DNA of 64,000 nucleotides from Warburgia ugandensis (lineage: Eukaryota > Streptophyta > Magnoliopsida > Canellales > Canellaceae), in assembly GCA_035236585.1 (NCBI GenBank), contig CP141132.1:44953880-45017879 (forward strand). Reading direction: 5' to 3'. A model generated the notes under the pieces. The model saw only the letters and a list, made by a program, of their open reading frames with translations. It ran no database searches and was not told the DNA's origin. Positions 33,878 through 46,600 of the stretch are shown here, in pieces. A program made the translations under genes and the position numbers. Within the stretch, counting starts at the first letter, position 1. Every line of letters starts with the position of its first letter.

Positions 33878-36478
33878 TGTGACGACCCAAGTTTTTATAT
33901 GATGCAATTTTGATAAAAAGGCGAGATCTCTTGTTTTATAAGTATGAAATGCATGAAAAACTTTTTGGTTTGGAACACAATCTTTCATAAAAACCCCGAG
34001 TGTCAAAACACATTCTCAAATTATCTAGCCATGGCAAAGTTAAAAATCATCATTCCCAAGAAAGTGTCAGTCACAGCCTCAGCTATTAGAGAGTAACTAC
34101 AATCAAGTAACATTGAAAGATAAGGTAGGGGTTTACTTACTTGCACTTAGTCTGGGTGTCTCCTAACACAAGCGTACCTTGCCCTTAAGTATTTACTTTG
34201 TGTGTGAAAAATGTTGAGGATTGGGTGAATATATACTATACTCAGTAGGAGCCTATCACTACTAGTTTTATAATGCATGAGATGTTTTAAAATCATATGC
34301 TCATTCAAAACATGTGCATGTCTGAATACTCAAGTTCAATATCGATATTAAAATCCATTGTCAAATTGAAATACTAACGACTTAAAGGATCACATAATCC
34401 AAAATCAAAAGTATCGTATACATATATATCATAACATTATGATATGCATAAGATGCTTCATTGAATCCAACTCATGGATTTCTAGTATGGTATGGTCGAC
34501 CAACCTCATATCATGCCATATGCAATGGACATAAATTATCAAACCACAGGGTCCAAACTATGCCCATGACCTCGCCACCGTGTGGTCCCCGGGTACCTGA
34601 GGACACAGCGTCATAGCCTCCACGGGGCATATGACACATCGACCCAGTGCCGTGACACCAATGGTAGCCCCTTGTACCACATGCAGTCGACGTAGGGACA
34701 TGCCCTTTTTTTTTGGTGTGGTACCCATTCCACCTAGTAGTGATAGAGGCTGGGTGGCCAACCCAGACCCCTCGGCATAACACCCACGAGCTTACTAGCC
34801 CAAATCACATAAGATCAAACAAGTGAAAAGCCTCTTTTTCAAAACCTGTCCTCTTTGGGTCCCTCACAACTGCCTGGCCCTCGGCACTCCAGCATCTTTT
34901 GGTAACCCTCAAGGACATGCAACTTTTTCCAGAACTTAATGATCAGAAATCATGCGATGTATGCAATAGTTTACAAAACATATCTATGCATAATGTATAT
35001 ACAATTATTTACAAAACACGTCTATGCATAAAGCATTCATCACATGCATGATGAATTAAGTCATGCTAAACAAGTCCTATACTTAAAACATGTATTCTCA
35101 CAATAATAATAGTCCTTTTAAAAGAATCTAGTAGCGATAGAGCACCTACCTGACTAGGTCGCACTAACCCCTTTGTCCTCGGACGCTCCTGAACATGGTT
35201 TGGGGAATGAAGGTTAGTTTGGCCCATCTTTTATGGGTTTTACAGTAGTTGGTCTTATCACTTAGGCATTAAGGGTCCATCCCTATGCCTATGGGTGTCC
35301 TAAGGCCCTAATTGGGCCTTGGTATTATCAGTTTTCCAAAGGTCTAGCGGCCACATGCCACCATCCCATTCTAAGGTTCATGCGCACCATTGATTAGGCC
35401 TTGATCAGGGATTTTATCATATGGGTATGTCTGTGTTGTCGACACGGACACAATTCCTTTTGCGGCGCCTCAATCGGAGCTCTAGATCTCAAGTTATAAG
35501 CATTTTAGTGTCACACGTACATAAAGGCCTTAAGAGTGAAAAGGCGGAATGCTAGGGCGCTGCGCGTCAGCGTCATGCGCCCCGGCTTCCTTAAGAAATG
35601 AGAAAACCCGCATCGCTAGCGCGCTGTACATCTGCAGCATGTGCCTCAGTGGGCACGCTTGCAGACGCCCCGGGTTTTCCTGCCCGACTCTCTCTTTGGT
35701 TTTTCAAACGGGACAACGTGTTACGTTCCGACTGGAACGTCCTGTTTGTTGGGGAACCAAGGCGTCCTCAGGACACCCTAGTTTGACCCTATCTGTCCAC
35801 CCATTGCGGCCTAGGGAACGTCCCTGGGTCCTTGATGGCTCTCCAGGGCTCTATTTTGCATGGTTTTTCATGCAAAAACCTAAGGGAATTGATCTTAGAA
35901 CTACTGTGAAGATGGGTTTTGAGGGATCTTGGGCATACCTGGCTCGTTGCTGGGTTTTTATCCTTGTTTCTCCTCTAGGTCACTCCTCCACAACAAGTTT
36001 TCTTCAACCTTTTGGGCTGCCATTAGAGGCGCCCAAGAGCTCTATTTATAGAGCTATGAGAGGGTTCTGGAGGGGGCTCTCACCGCCTTTGAATGGCGAT
36101 CGAGAAACCTCTAGAATGGTAGTGATTTCTCCTCCAATCACCACCATTCTAGAACCCTCTAGGAGGTTCAAGATGAAGGGTGCCTGTATCAAAACAAGCC
36201 CCTGTGTTTTGCAGGCTAAATCCGTTTTTTGTAAAAATTACAATTTTGCCCCTAAACTTCAAAGGGCCATAACTTGCTCATTTTAACTCCGTTTTGGGTG
36301 ATTTTGGTCTCGTTGGATTCCGTTTATTGAGATGCACCTAATAGTACCAGTTTTAGGACCAAATTTCTGGGTTTAGTCAAGGTGAATAGTGAAATGACTA
36401 AGATGCCCTTATCTTCAAAAACTGATCTTTTCATTGCTTAACTTAGAATTTCAATATTACAAAATTGGAGTCATTACA
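33878..36478 (-). repeat. 5' LTR of the chromovirus (2601 bp)
   Basis: TGTGACGACCC...GAGTCATTACA on the plus strand. It matches the 3' LTR closely and carries TATAAATA at 36043-36050 (minus), the cassette at 34788-34801 and a GC-rich leader zone at about 35540-35850. Differences from the 3' LTR are mostly single substitutions, many C/T or G/A. Confidence 0.93.
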
Positions 36479-36483
36479 GATCA

Positions 36484-38876
36484 CTAGTGTTAAATACCCC
36501 TCTCCTCTTCCCCCCATTGCACCCCAGATCTCTCTCCCTTCAATAACCTGTTTCCTCCATTGACAATGGCAATCTAAGGATTTCAGCAAGCACAATTGAA
36601 TCTGTGTCAGTGGAAAAGTCCCACAAAACCCCCCTTCCGGCTGGTAGGTAGGATGAATCCCAGTTCTCATCACTCCTCTCTCTCTTCTTAGGCATATTTC
36701 CCATAGATCCAAGCCGAATATAATCTCATTGACTAGTTAATCAATGGTGAAAACAGATCTAGTGGATCTGAGGTAGAACCCACTCAAGGACAAATCAAAT
36801 GAATTTGTGGAACCCAAAAATCCCTAGATATGTAATAACAATTAAATTTTAACTCATCATAGGTGTTAATCCTGAACTGGGTGATCCGACAATTGAGATC
36901 AAATCGTCACACTAACCTTCTATCTCTATGTCCAAGATGCATTTTGGAATGCATCTTGGAGATGCACAAACTTGGTGCGTTTCTACATGTGTGGGGCTAT
37001 TGCAGTTCAAATGGGATTCACCTATGTCCTGGGAACTGAGACACATCTTGGCAATCATATTGTCACATTCTGGATTTAAATTTTCAATATGAAACACAAA
37101 ATCTGTAATTCTAAGGGCTATACGAGTTCGATTTATGATCGGAAAGGTTCGTTGGATTCATATTAATGGCAAAGACCTAAATGCAATAAAATTAGAATAT
37201 TTTTAACTGATCATTACCTAAAAAATATAAATTTCTCATAGATCTATAAAACCAAAGATGATCAAACTCTAAGAACTGATCCATTGGATAACTTAGAAGA
37301 TATATATACCTAGATCAACCCTAAATTGAGGACATTAATCCTTGGATCATAGATCTAACCATTTATAGATAGGATCGGAGTCTAGATCAATGATTTAGGA
37401 CATTAATCTATGAATCTAACCAATGATCAATAGAAATTTGGAAAAAATAGTTTAATTCTTACCCTTTAATTATACACAAGATTCTGTAAAGACTCTGAAG
37501 GAGATTCAGGATTTGAACTGAAGAAAAAAGCAAAATTGAGTGACATTCTTGAGGTAGGTAGTGTGATGCTACTAAGTTTTCAACTGTATTCCAAAACTTA
37601 AATGATGTACTTGAAAACTATTTTTGTGTTTAGTACGTTTTTGAAATGATAATGAGATATGGTATTCTTATAAAGAGTCAACAAATTGTCCTCATAGTTT
37701 GTGATCTTGATAGAAAACATTACTACTTATATCTTTCATAGCCCATTTTTATTCTTGAATAGTATAACAATTTTATATCTACATTAATTGCATGTTTTGA
37801 AATAAATTACATGATTTGGTATATGTTAAAACTTGGAGGACATATATTTGTTTCAGGCTAGTAAGCCTGGTGGGCACTATGTTAAGAGGTTGTTTGTATG
37901 GGGTTGGCCTCTCGACCTTTAACCACCAAAGGTGGTAGGTATCATTGCCTAAAGTGGCATTAGTCCTTTCCTCAATTGTTGTGGTAATGGGATGACCATT
38001 AGAGGTATTTATGGCACCCTTTTGGAGAACATATCCACAATTATTATGGAGGCTATGGTGGGCTGGTCACTAGAAACCAGAGACATATGATTTTAGATAA
38101 GTCTTGTTGTGAGCATAGTGGACCCTATGATTTTTATTTTGTGCCACCATACATGGTGCATTGAGTTGGTCTTAAATGAGTACTCATAACCAGTTGACTA
38201 ATGTGTTCGCCAAGATACCCACGTAGATGATATCTGCCGTAGGGTTGAGATTCTAACATCTGGTTTGATCAATTACTGCTTGAAGAATTTTGTAATCTTT
38301 ACATTATTTATTTATTAATTTTTTGGAAATTCTATATATAAAATGTGAAAATTATTTATGCATGAATACCCATGTTTACATAAATTGCACAATTTTATTA
38401 CCTAAAAACCCTCTCTTGAAATTATGCATGTTGCATGCCGTATTTTTAAATTAGTAGTATCAGATCACCTACTGAGGACGTTAAATAATCAACCAAATAT
38501 ATTACTTTACAAATCAGCTCTAGCAGGATTAGAAGAAGTATCAGGAAATGTTACAGCTTAGATCAAGTGAGTGGAGATAAAGACAAGTATGAATGTAAGT
38601 ATATCACTTATCCTTTTGGGACATGTATATGTAATTATTACAGTTGGACTGTAAGTTGTGATTGGCTAGATCTGGGATGCATATGTTTTTAGTTTTAAAC
38701 ATTATTTTGTTTTCTTGGAAGTAAATGACACTCGAGTTTTCAAAATGTATTTAAAATGAAAAGATTCTTCCCTTGCATTACATTGTTTTTATAAAATTGT
38801 TTTCAAACAAGGATCGATCACACATTAGAAATTTCTTTTGCATTTAAAAATGCATATGAAAACCCAAGTTGTCACA
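36484..38876 (+). repeat. Continuation of the solo LTR begun at 26376
   Basis: Resumes directly after GATCA (36479-36483). No gene. Carries the hairpin cassette (37855-37959) and a GTAAGT at about 38595 ('gaatgtaagtatatc'), and ends 'aacccaagttgtcaca'. Its GC-rich leader zone is weak or eroded. Confidence 0.8.
37855..37959 (+). other. LTR hairpin cassette, third version
   Basis: AGGCTagtaAGCCT (37855-37868), ACCACCaaaGGTGGT (37922-37936) and TGCCtaaagtGGCA (37946-37959). Compared with the solo LTR at 24747, both arms of the first and third stems changed together, keeping pairing. Confidence 0.62.
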
Positions 38877-40062
38877 CCGTAATGAGTGACATGTCAAGAA
38901 AGAGAGCATTGTTTGATTGTAGTTTGAAGATAGGATTAGTATATATGATTGACTGGTTTGAAGTGGATCATAGGAGTTTTCTTTACACATGACACTTCGA
39001 GGAGATCTTGAGGAATTCACTCTCAATCCATCTAGGGGAGTTTTTTTTTTAATCTTTTGTTTATGATTACATTTGTGCATACATTTAAGATTTGATTTAA
39101 TGGATGTTATTCATCTTTTGTATCATTTGTTAGTTAATATTAATGCTTGCTTTGTTATTGTATTATATGTTTTGCTAGGAAATATGTGCTTTATTTTAGA
39201 TTTTAACTTTTTCTTTATTTCCATGTGCTAGTATTAGTTTTGATTAAATCTCATGTTTTAGCTTTGGTATCTATGTGTTATTTTAGCTTAGATTTATAGT
39301 TAGTTTATAAATTAAGATAGGAATTTGTTTACTAGTTTTTTATGATAATTTTTGGGTAGAATTTAAGGTTGTTTAGGACATGTTTTAAGATTAATTTGAG
39401 TATAATTTTAAAGTTTATCATGAGTAGCTAAATTTTTACCTATGGTTAGGATAAAACCATACTAAAATTAGTTTTATTCATGCTTAAGTATATATTAGAT
39501 TTAGAATTTTAAAATATCAATCCTTTGGATAAGCCATATAAATTAAATATACATAATTAGTTTTCTTTTCGTGAGAACTGTGAGGTGTTACCCAAAGTTT
39601 AGAATCTAGTTATAATATATTAATTAGCTTGATAGATATAAATTCATAAATAATTTCTTATTGCAAAACAATACAAGTTATGTTTTGAAAACAAATAATT
39701 TAAGTTAAGTAGATATTTAATATTGAGAAATATAAATGTTAGGTACTTTAACACACATTTTTAATGTTTTAATTCATCCCTAATTTATTAACATTAGCAA
39801 TATTAAATCTAAGAACCTTATTTTTTTTAACAAATATAGTTTTATTGTGATGGAATCTGAAACCCTTGATTTTAGATTTTGATTGATTTATTTATTTTTA
39901 GTATAATTAATAACATTAGCTTTACTTGATTGCTTCTCTCTCATTGGCTAGCTAGGTCAAAACAATTTAAAATATATTTTAATTAACATTTCAAAATTTG
40001 AAGCATGAGTCCTCGTGAGATCGACCTATATTGCAAGAGATTTGTGCACTTGCAATAATTTT
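38877..40062 (+). repeat. Athila-type LTR copy C, final segment
   Basis: Starts with the duplicate of 25997-26375 and continues beyond it. Near the end it has 'gtcctcgtgagatcgaccta' followed by 'gtgcacttgcaa', the typical Athila LTR 3' region, and stops at about 'taagcaaaca' (40062), just before a PBS-like site. This identifies the host of the two LTR insertions as an Athila 5' LTR. No ORF. Confidence 0.65.
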
Positions 40063-40065
40063 AAG

Positions 40066-40092
40066 CAAACATCCAGTATTTTGTGCCATTGC
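40066..40092 (+). promoter_or_regulatory. Degenerate Athila-type primer-binding site
   Basis: 'agtattttgtgccattgcc' followed by AAGGAC corresponds to the Athila/Tat sequence 'tttggcgccgttgcc' plus GGGGA, downstream of the 5' LTR (family knowledge). Differences are mainly C-to-T or G-to-A. Supports copy C lying to the left in plus orientation. Confidence 0.6.
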
Positions 40093-43000
40093 CAAGGACA
40101 TATAACAAAATTTTAATTAAACCTAAGTTAAATAATTTTACTACCAATTGTAGTTTAGTAATTGCATGCATTTAGATTTCAAAAATTTATAGCTGCATTT
40201 CTCATATTTACATTTAATTTAGGATTTGCGTATTTGCATATTTCTTGTGATTGATTAATATCAGTATTATTTTTATTTTTATAGGAAGTTGGAGAAGGAT
40301 TTGGAGGAGTTACTCAATTAGGATAATGCTTACTTTATTTAATTTTGAGGGAATTATAATTAGATCGCATTGTAATTTCAACTATTTGCCACAATTCAAT
40401 TCAAAAATGGATATAATAATATAGATCAAGGGTGAACCATCCTGACTTGGAAATGGAGGAGGTTGGTACATGGTTTCAACCTTGTATGAGAAGTCTATTA
40501 TCTAAGACCCTGCTATAAGTTTTTTTTCTATAATTCTTAACATTTCCTAGCTTAAGCATTATGTGGTTAGAGTAGTTTTACATATTTATATGGTAGATTA
40601 ATTTCATCTAGCTTGCATTGAAACTTACTTATTGCATTTTCTTATTAGGATCGTTGCATTAGTAGCACCTACTTAACAAAGGATAGTATAAACTCGGCTA
40701 TAACCAACAAGACATAGGTTGTTTAGGCATAGTGTCCAGTCTGTCGAGGCTCATACTCTTTGTTAAGTAGTATATAGGTAGTTGCATTAGTTTGTTATTT
40801 TTGTGCATTTTTTAGGACACATTTATTCACTTTAATTTGATTAAATGGTTGATCAAATTTCCATTGGAATGGTAAGTGATTAGTTAAGGCCAATATATCT
40901 TATGAGATCAAGCATGGATTTCATCACCATGTCTTGGCCCATCTAGTTTAATCATCATTATTGTGAACCCTAACCCTCCACAAATTAATCAAAAATCAAT
41001 TATAAGAGACTTCTATCATTTCATGACATCATAGGATGCTCTTGGATAAAGGTAAATTATTGTCACTCTAGTGGTCCCAAGCAAAGATACCTTGTTCATC
41101 ATGCTATGCAACAATCCCTGCTATAATAGTTCACTAAAAGTTAGCAATTTCAACTTTGATTTCTTACTAAAAATGTGTGTAAAATTTATCTAAAAATAAA
41201 TTATAACATAAGCAACACTTCATATCAATAAAAAACACAAAATATAATGAAAATTGGAGTTGAAAAATAAGAGCAAAATATAGTTATTGTTCATGCAAAT
41301 AGTAATGAGGGGCTGACTTTGAGATCTTTGTTCTATGCCTTTGTGAATCCAAATTAGAAATCTAAAACTTGGCTATTCTTCGCCTCAATGTATTCTCATG
41401 TCAATTACTTCCTCCCCTAAAAACCAAGCCAAATTAGAAACCTCTTAGATTAGGATCTATTTTGATGCTTATCAACTTTCCTCCTTTCCTTATCTCTTTC
41501 TTTATGCATCTACCTTGTGAAATCCATCACCCTCACACCATAGAAAATCTCTTTGAATCCTTTCCATACAATTAAGCACTTGTGCTAGAAATTTGAATAA
41601 TGTCATATTGTAAATTGGTAGATTAGCCATTGAGACTTTGATGAGCATTACCTATAGCCCTTTAAGAGGATGGATCTCTTTCATGATTCTAACTTGCTTA
41701 GTACTTTTGGACTACAATTTCCCATGGTTGAGAGTTTGGTCTCCCAATAGTTAAAGGGAGCCTGATAATGATGCATGGGAACTTAGCAACTTTACACTAG
41801 ATCCTGAGCTATTAGATGATATGCACTTGCCAAGTCACTTGCTCCATATATTTTTTATTTTTCCAAATTTATTTTCTATCCAAGATCTTTAATTGGTGAA
41901 AGGAAAGCAGAATCAACGCCATGGTACGTTGGCCAGTTGGAACACTTTCAAATGCCCCATAGCTATTACTTTCGGATTTTGATCTTGATCATTTAGAATG
42001 ATCTTGAATTGATTGATCATCCATTTCAATCTAAGCTTGACTGGCAATCCAAATTGTTGATAAGTGTGATCTAACAACCTATTAACATAGAAAAAGTCCT
42101 AATTAGTATTATTTTACAAGTGATCTTACATATACTTTCCTTGGATCATCATCTAACCCCTAAAATTCGCTAAATATGGTTAAATGATAAAAAAAATTCA
42201 AATGATATATTTTTCAAATAAATTTATAAATAATGCCTTAAAAATATATCAAATGTCATGCTAAACGAGGATAATTTATACAAAAATGGATGCTTAACAC
42301 ACACCTTGACCAACATTTTTTAGTTTGAAGCAAAACATGCAAAAAATCATTTATTGAAAGAGATACAAATTACCCACAAAATTTAGAAAAGATAGTTCCT
42401 CAATTTATCTCTAAGAATTTCCCTCTCCATACTCAATTTTCTATTTTATCATGTCAATAAAAAATGAATGAATAATTTGAAATGCTGCTCATATGCAAAA
42501 AATATCACAATTAAGCTTAGTTCTCAAAGTGAAGGGTGTGTGCAGTCTACATATATAATAGCACTTAATCTCTACATAGTCTACAACTCTAAAATCTCCA
42601 TCTAAAATATATTTTGACCTCAATTCTCACTAAAAGACATACACTCAGAATTGAAACTCTCCAATGAATGATAGAAGATATCTCTCTTTCATAAGTGAGT
42701 AGAATCAACAAGATCGAAATATCTCATGTATAGTCATGAAAGAACAGGAGTTATTAAGGAATTGTTTTACTAATCCCTTTAAAAAGGATTTCATTACGAA
42801 GATAACTTAGAAATACTACTCCCTAACTATTGTATGTTCCTCATCAAGACTATATTCCTCCTAGAATCAATAGGCCTTTAATTAGGAAAAAATGTAGGCT
42901 TAGGATAAGGTTATGAAAATAAGGGTATATTGGGATTCAAAATTTTTCATAAATAAGTGGATGCCTTCTACTATAAAGTTGACACTTCTTCTTTATTTGT

Positions 43001-43640
43001 ACTAAAGTGAACATTCCTTTTAAGCTTCTCTTATTTTTTTCTTTTTTATTTTTAGAACTTCTAAATCACTTTGAAAAGCTTTTCTTTTCTTGAGATTCAC
43101 TTCCTTTTTTGTATTGCAACTTAAAGGTATATCTTTAATCAATCTAACTTATTTTTTGAAGAAAATAGGTAATGAATACATTATTTTGGTCACTATTGGT
43201 AAGAGTAATTTGGTTCATAAAAGGAATAGCTAATATATAAAAGGCTCAAAAAGGTTAACTGGTGGTAAAAATATCATTGGATAGAATTTATGTCTTTAAG
43301 TTAATCAACAAAAATGGCCCAAATCATTTCCTAGGTTTCATATTCAACAAACTTCAAAATAATTAAGGGTATATACAAATAATAAATATTGGTATTTGAC
43401 CAAATCGAAGAAATATTGGGATCAACTAAAAATTTCTATACAGTGAAGGAAAATAGAATTTATTTATATGTTTCATAAGAATGAATGGCTCTAAAACTCA
43501 CTTTGGTTATAACCCTCTTGTAATTTTCTTCAGATCTCTAAAGTCATAACCACTTACCAATCTAAACTATTGTGATATGGGATTGGGTTCCATGAAAATA
43601 CTTTAGAAAATGAATAAAATAATGAACTAATCATATACAT
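40093..43640 (+). other. AT-rich DNA without recognisable genes
   Basis: Follows the Athila PBS-like site, where the untranslated leader and gag would be expected, but I could not recognise gag, protease or RT in any frame. The stretch is full of short A/T runs and stops. It may be decayed Athila interior or unrelated inserted DNA. Confidence 0.4.
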
Positions 43641-46600
43641 TTTTGTTAATGGGCTAAACTAGAGATGAAAGACTAGACTTTAGAAAATTGTATTCTCATT
43701 ATTGTATAGGAACTTACCTAATTTTTTTTTTTAAATAATGAGATTTCTAAGTTTTTTCTTGTATTTTTGAAATTTTTTTATAAGTTCCTTCATGAAGATA
43801 AGATTAAATTTTCTGAATATCTAGCTAAATTTTAAACTTTAGCTTATTAATAGAGCCATATACAATCAGTTCACTATCGTATTCTTTTTCTAAAGTGTAT
43901 TATGAAAAATTAAACTCAGAATATTAATTTAAAAATATATATATATATAGTTTATGTTGAAGAGAAAAGTATAACTTAGAGATCTTGAAGAAGATCTGTG
44001 GAGACTTATAAGCCAAGTGAGTTTTGAGCCATTCTTCTTTTTTGAGGGTTATACACAAAGTCAAAATCTTCTTCGGGGACATTAATTCTTAGTTGCTCTC
44101 ATTATTCTTCATCTTAGTCAACTATTGAGAAATCACAAAAGACTACACCATATATCTTTTAAGTTTATGACCATTTTTAAGTCCTATGAAACCTAGGAAA
44201 TGATTGAGGCCATCCTTAGTAAAACTAGAACCTTTAACCTTCCTTACATTATTTTCTAGTATTTAACTCCTTGAGCCTTTTAAAGTAAAGCCTTTTCTTT
44301 GTTACCCAAACAACCTTTACCTATATTGAACCCCTAATATATGTCCATAACCCATTTGTTTTGGAAATATGTAGAGAAGATTGAAGAACATCTTGGGAAA
44401 AAGTATGAACAAGACAATTCAAGAGGTGAACATTAAAAAGGGTGAAAAAGAAGAAAAATTCAAAAAGGTTATATATAAAGTCAAGTAAAAAAGTAAAGAA
44501 AAGAGATAGCCAATGAAAAAGAAGAATGTTCACTCTTGTGAGGACAAATGAAAAAGTAATGAATACACTGATAGAAGACCTTTACATATTTCCAAGACAC
44601 CCATTGTTTATCATTATACCCCTTCTTTTGATAATTCTTACCTAAGCCTATGTTTCATCCTAATAGAAGTCCCGACTTGATCTTAAGAGTAGTATGCTTG
44701 GAAATGGCTATGAATGAATAGGAACTTTGGTAGAGTGTAACATTCTAGCTGATATCTTTTCATGAGACCATTATCATTCTTTCTAGGTTATTGTTCTTTT
44801 ATATGAAATATGTGAAAATTTTGGATTTATTGAACAATATTCTACTCACATAGTAATGCGAGATGTACACCTTTCAAAGTGACTTCTTTTTCAGTGTCAA
44901 GTATATCCTATGAGAATTGAAGTTAAAACATACATTTGGACGATAATGTAGGTTACATTTGACTTGGAGACTGTAATTATATATCAATTATAGCACATAC
45001 TCATCTTGCAAGGTTTAATGAAATAATGGGATATCTTTAGCATAAGGGTAGGATTTTGAACCTTTTTCTTCATCTCTATTTGTAAGTTAAAGTTAAGAAT
45101 TAGGATGAGCTGCATAAAAGAAAATTTTCTTAGATGAATAAAGGACATTGAAAAAAAAATTGAGAATTTTGTGAGTATATTCACTACAAACGCTCAGGAG
45201 GCCTAACTCGTCCACTAGGATAACCTAGGGGTTTAAGGGCTTGTTGCATGTGCTAAATGCAATTGTGAGTACCTACGAAAGCAACACTTAGTACTAGTTT
45301 TTGAAAGATAATTTTTTGCATGTTTTGCTCGAGACTAGCAAAATGCTAGTTGTAGGGTGTAATGAGTGTTTAATTTTGCATAAAAGCCACCCAATTAGTT
45401 ACCCATATGTTGCAACTTATAGGGGTAAATTAGGGTTTTTAGACCAAAATTTGTAACACATGCATTTTTGACCTAATAACCCAAAATTTTGATATTTTGT
45501 AGGTCCAAAATCTAATCTAAGATAATATGTGATTAATCATATTTGTCTAGGATTAAGTTAGGGTTTTTCACTCTTTGTAGGAAGTAAGATGGTGATTCAA
45601 TGGCTGATATTTATTAGGATACAATTGAAGATCAAGATCAAAAGATTGAGTTAAAGACTCAAAATCATCACTTCAATATGAAACTAGAGTCCAAGATCAT
45701 CTTGTGGACCACCAATGGATGTGATTAAAGGAGCTAAAGATGGCCAAAGTGGGCCTATGAAGTAAGTTGTGCATTCTCACCACTTTTACATGGAAGCCAC
45801 TTAAGCCACCTTAGCCATGAGGGAAGGTGGAAAGCTAAGGAATTCAAGCCATCTTAATATAAGCCACTCAAGCCAATGGATGAAGACAAGAAGGCTTCCA
45901 AAGCCATGAAGCTTAGCCAATGGAGGCTTCAAAGTTAGCCATATAAGTCATCAAGCTATGCTAAATGGAAGGCTAAGATTGGAGGAGTTTCAAGAGAGTT
46001 ATCCATGAGATATTTTGAACATAATTAAGGGAAATCTATTAGAATAAGATGGCATGTGGATCAATGGGATGTGAGCCTTCCAATTTTTCTGTTTTTCTCA
46101 CTTTTTTATCACTTTCAACCTCACCACCAAAGACCATCACGAATTTGACTTTCCATTCAAGAGTCCTACCATTCCATAACTCTTCCTCCTTCCTAAACTC
46201 CTATCCTAACCACCCAGCCAATTTCAAAGCCTTAGGAACCTGATTAACCAATCAAGAATTTCCATTTCACCTTTATTTTCTATGTTTTTCCTACACCCTG
46301 CTTTCCTCCACCTTCTCTTCCTCTTTCCATCACTTTCCTACCCTATTACCTCACCTACCTTCCTAATTTGGAAGGCTTCCACGATTTTTGAAGGGGGGAG
46401 ATGTCCCTTCCTAAAAAGGAGGTGTCTCCCACCTACTCCAACTCAATATAGCAGCCACCTCGCACCCTTGTTTCCTATTTGAAGGCCCTAGCCTTCCCCT
46501 ATCCTAACCATCTAAATAGCTTGATTTCATCTCCACACACATTATTAGTAGCACACCTTAGGAAAAATAGGCAAAAAATATAAAATCTAGGAAAAACCTA

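Larger units (their letters stand above)
26769..36478 (-). mobile_element. Near-complete Tekay-type chromovirus retrotransposon
   Basis: A 9.7-kb Ty3/gypsy element on the minus strand, with perfect target duplication GATCA (26764-26768 and 36479-36483). Order on the minus strand: 5' LTR (36478-33878), initiator-Met PBS (33875-33861), gag with protease, RT, RNase H, integrase, chromodomain-like tail (end 29399), PPT (29366-29350) and 3' LTR (29349-26769). The two LTRs are nearly the same length (2601 and 2581 bp) and very similar by eye, so it is among the younger insertions. Coding is disabled by seven premature stops and one frameshift; some helper function of Gag alone is conceivable. Confidence 0.95.
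26376..38876 (+). mobile_element. Solo LTR of Tekay-type family, split by a complete element
   Basis: TGTAAATACCC...GTTGTCACA. Its two parts, 26376-26763 and 36484-38876, total about 2.78 kb. Between them sits the 26769-36478 element with its GATCA duplication. It has the shared 'agattctactcgaaaaatgg' block (about 26511) and the hairpin cassette (37855-37959). The 5-bp neighbours TCTTA (26371-26375) and CCGTA (38877-38881) do not match, so no TSD is visible; instead the flanks share a 0.38-kb duplication. This fits unequal recombination between two insertions. Confidence 0.8.

Noticed and set aside
40093..43640. Possible host gene in the only long stretch without a recognised element
   Set aside because: No ORF above background, no readable domain in any frame and no convincing exon series. 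Left as unassigned.
46049..46482. Two ORFs resembling a Ser/Pro/Phe-rich protein
   Set aside because: Low complexity, inside the LTR of Athila copy B, with no recognisable domain and no homologous ORF in copy A.
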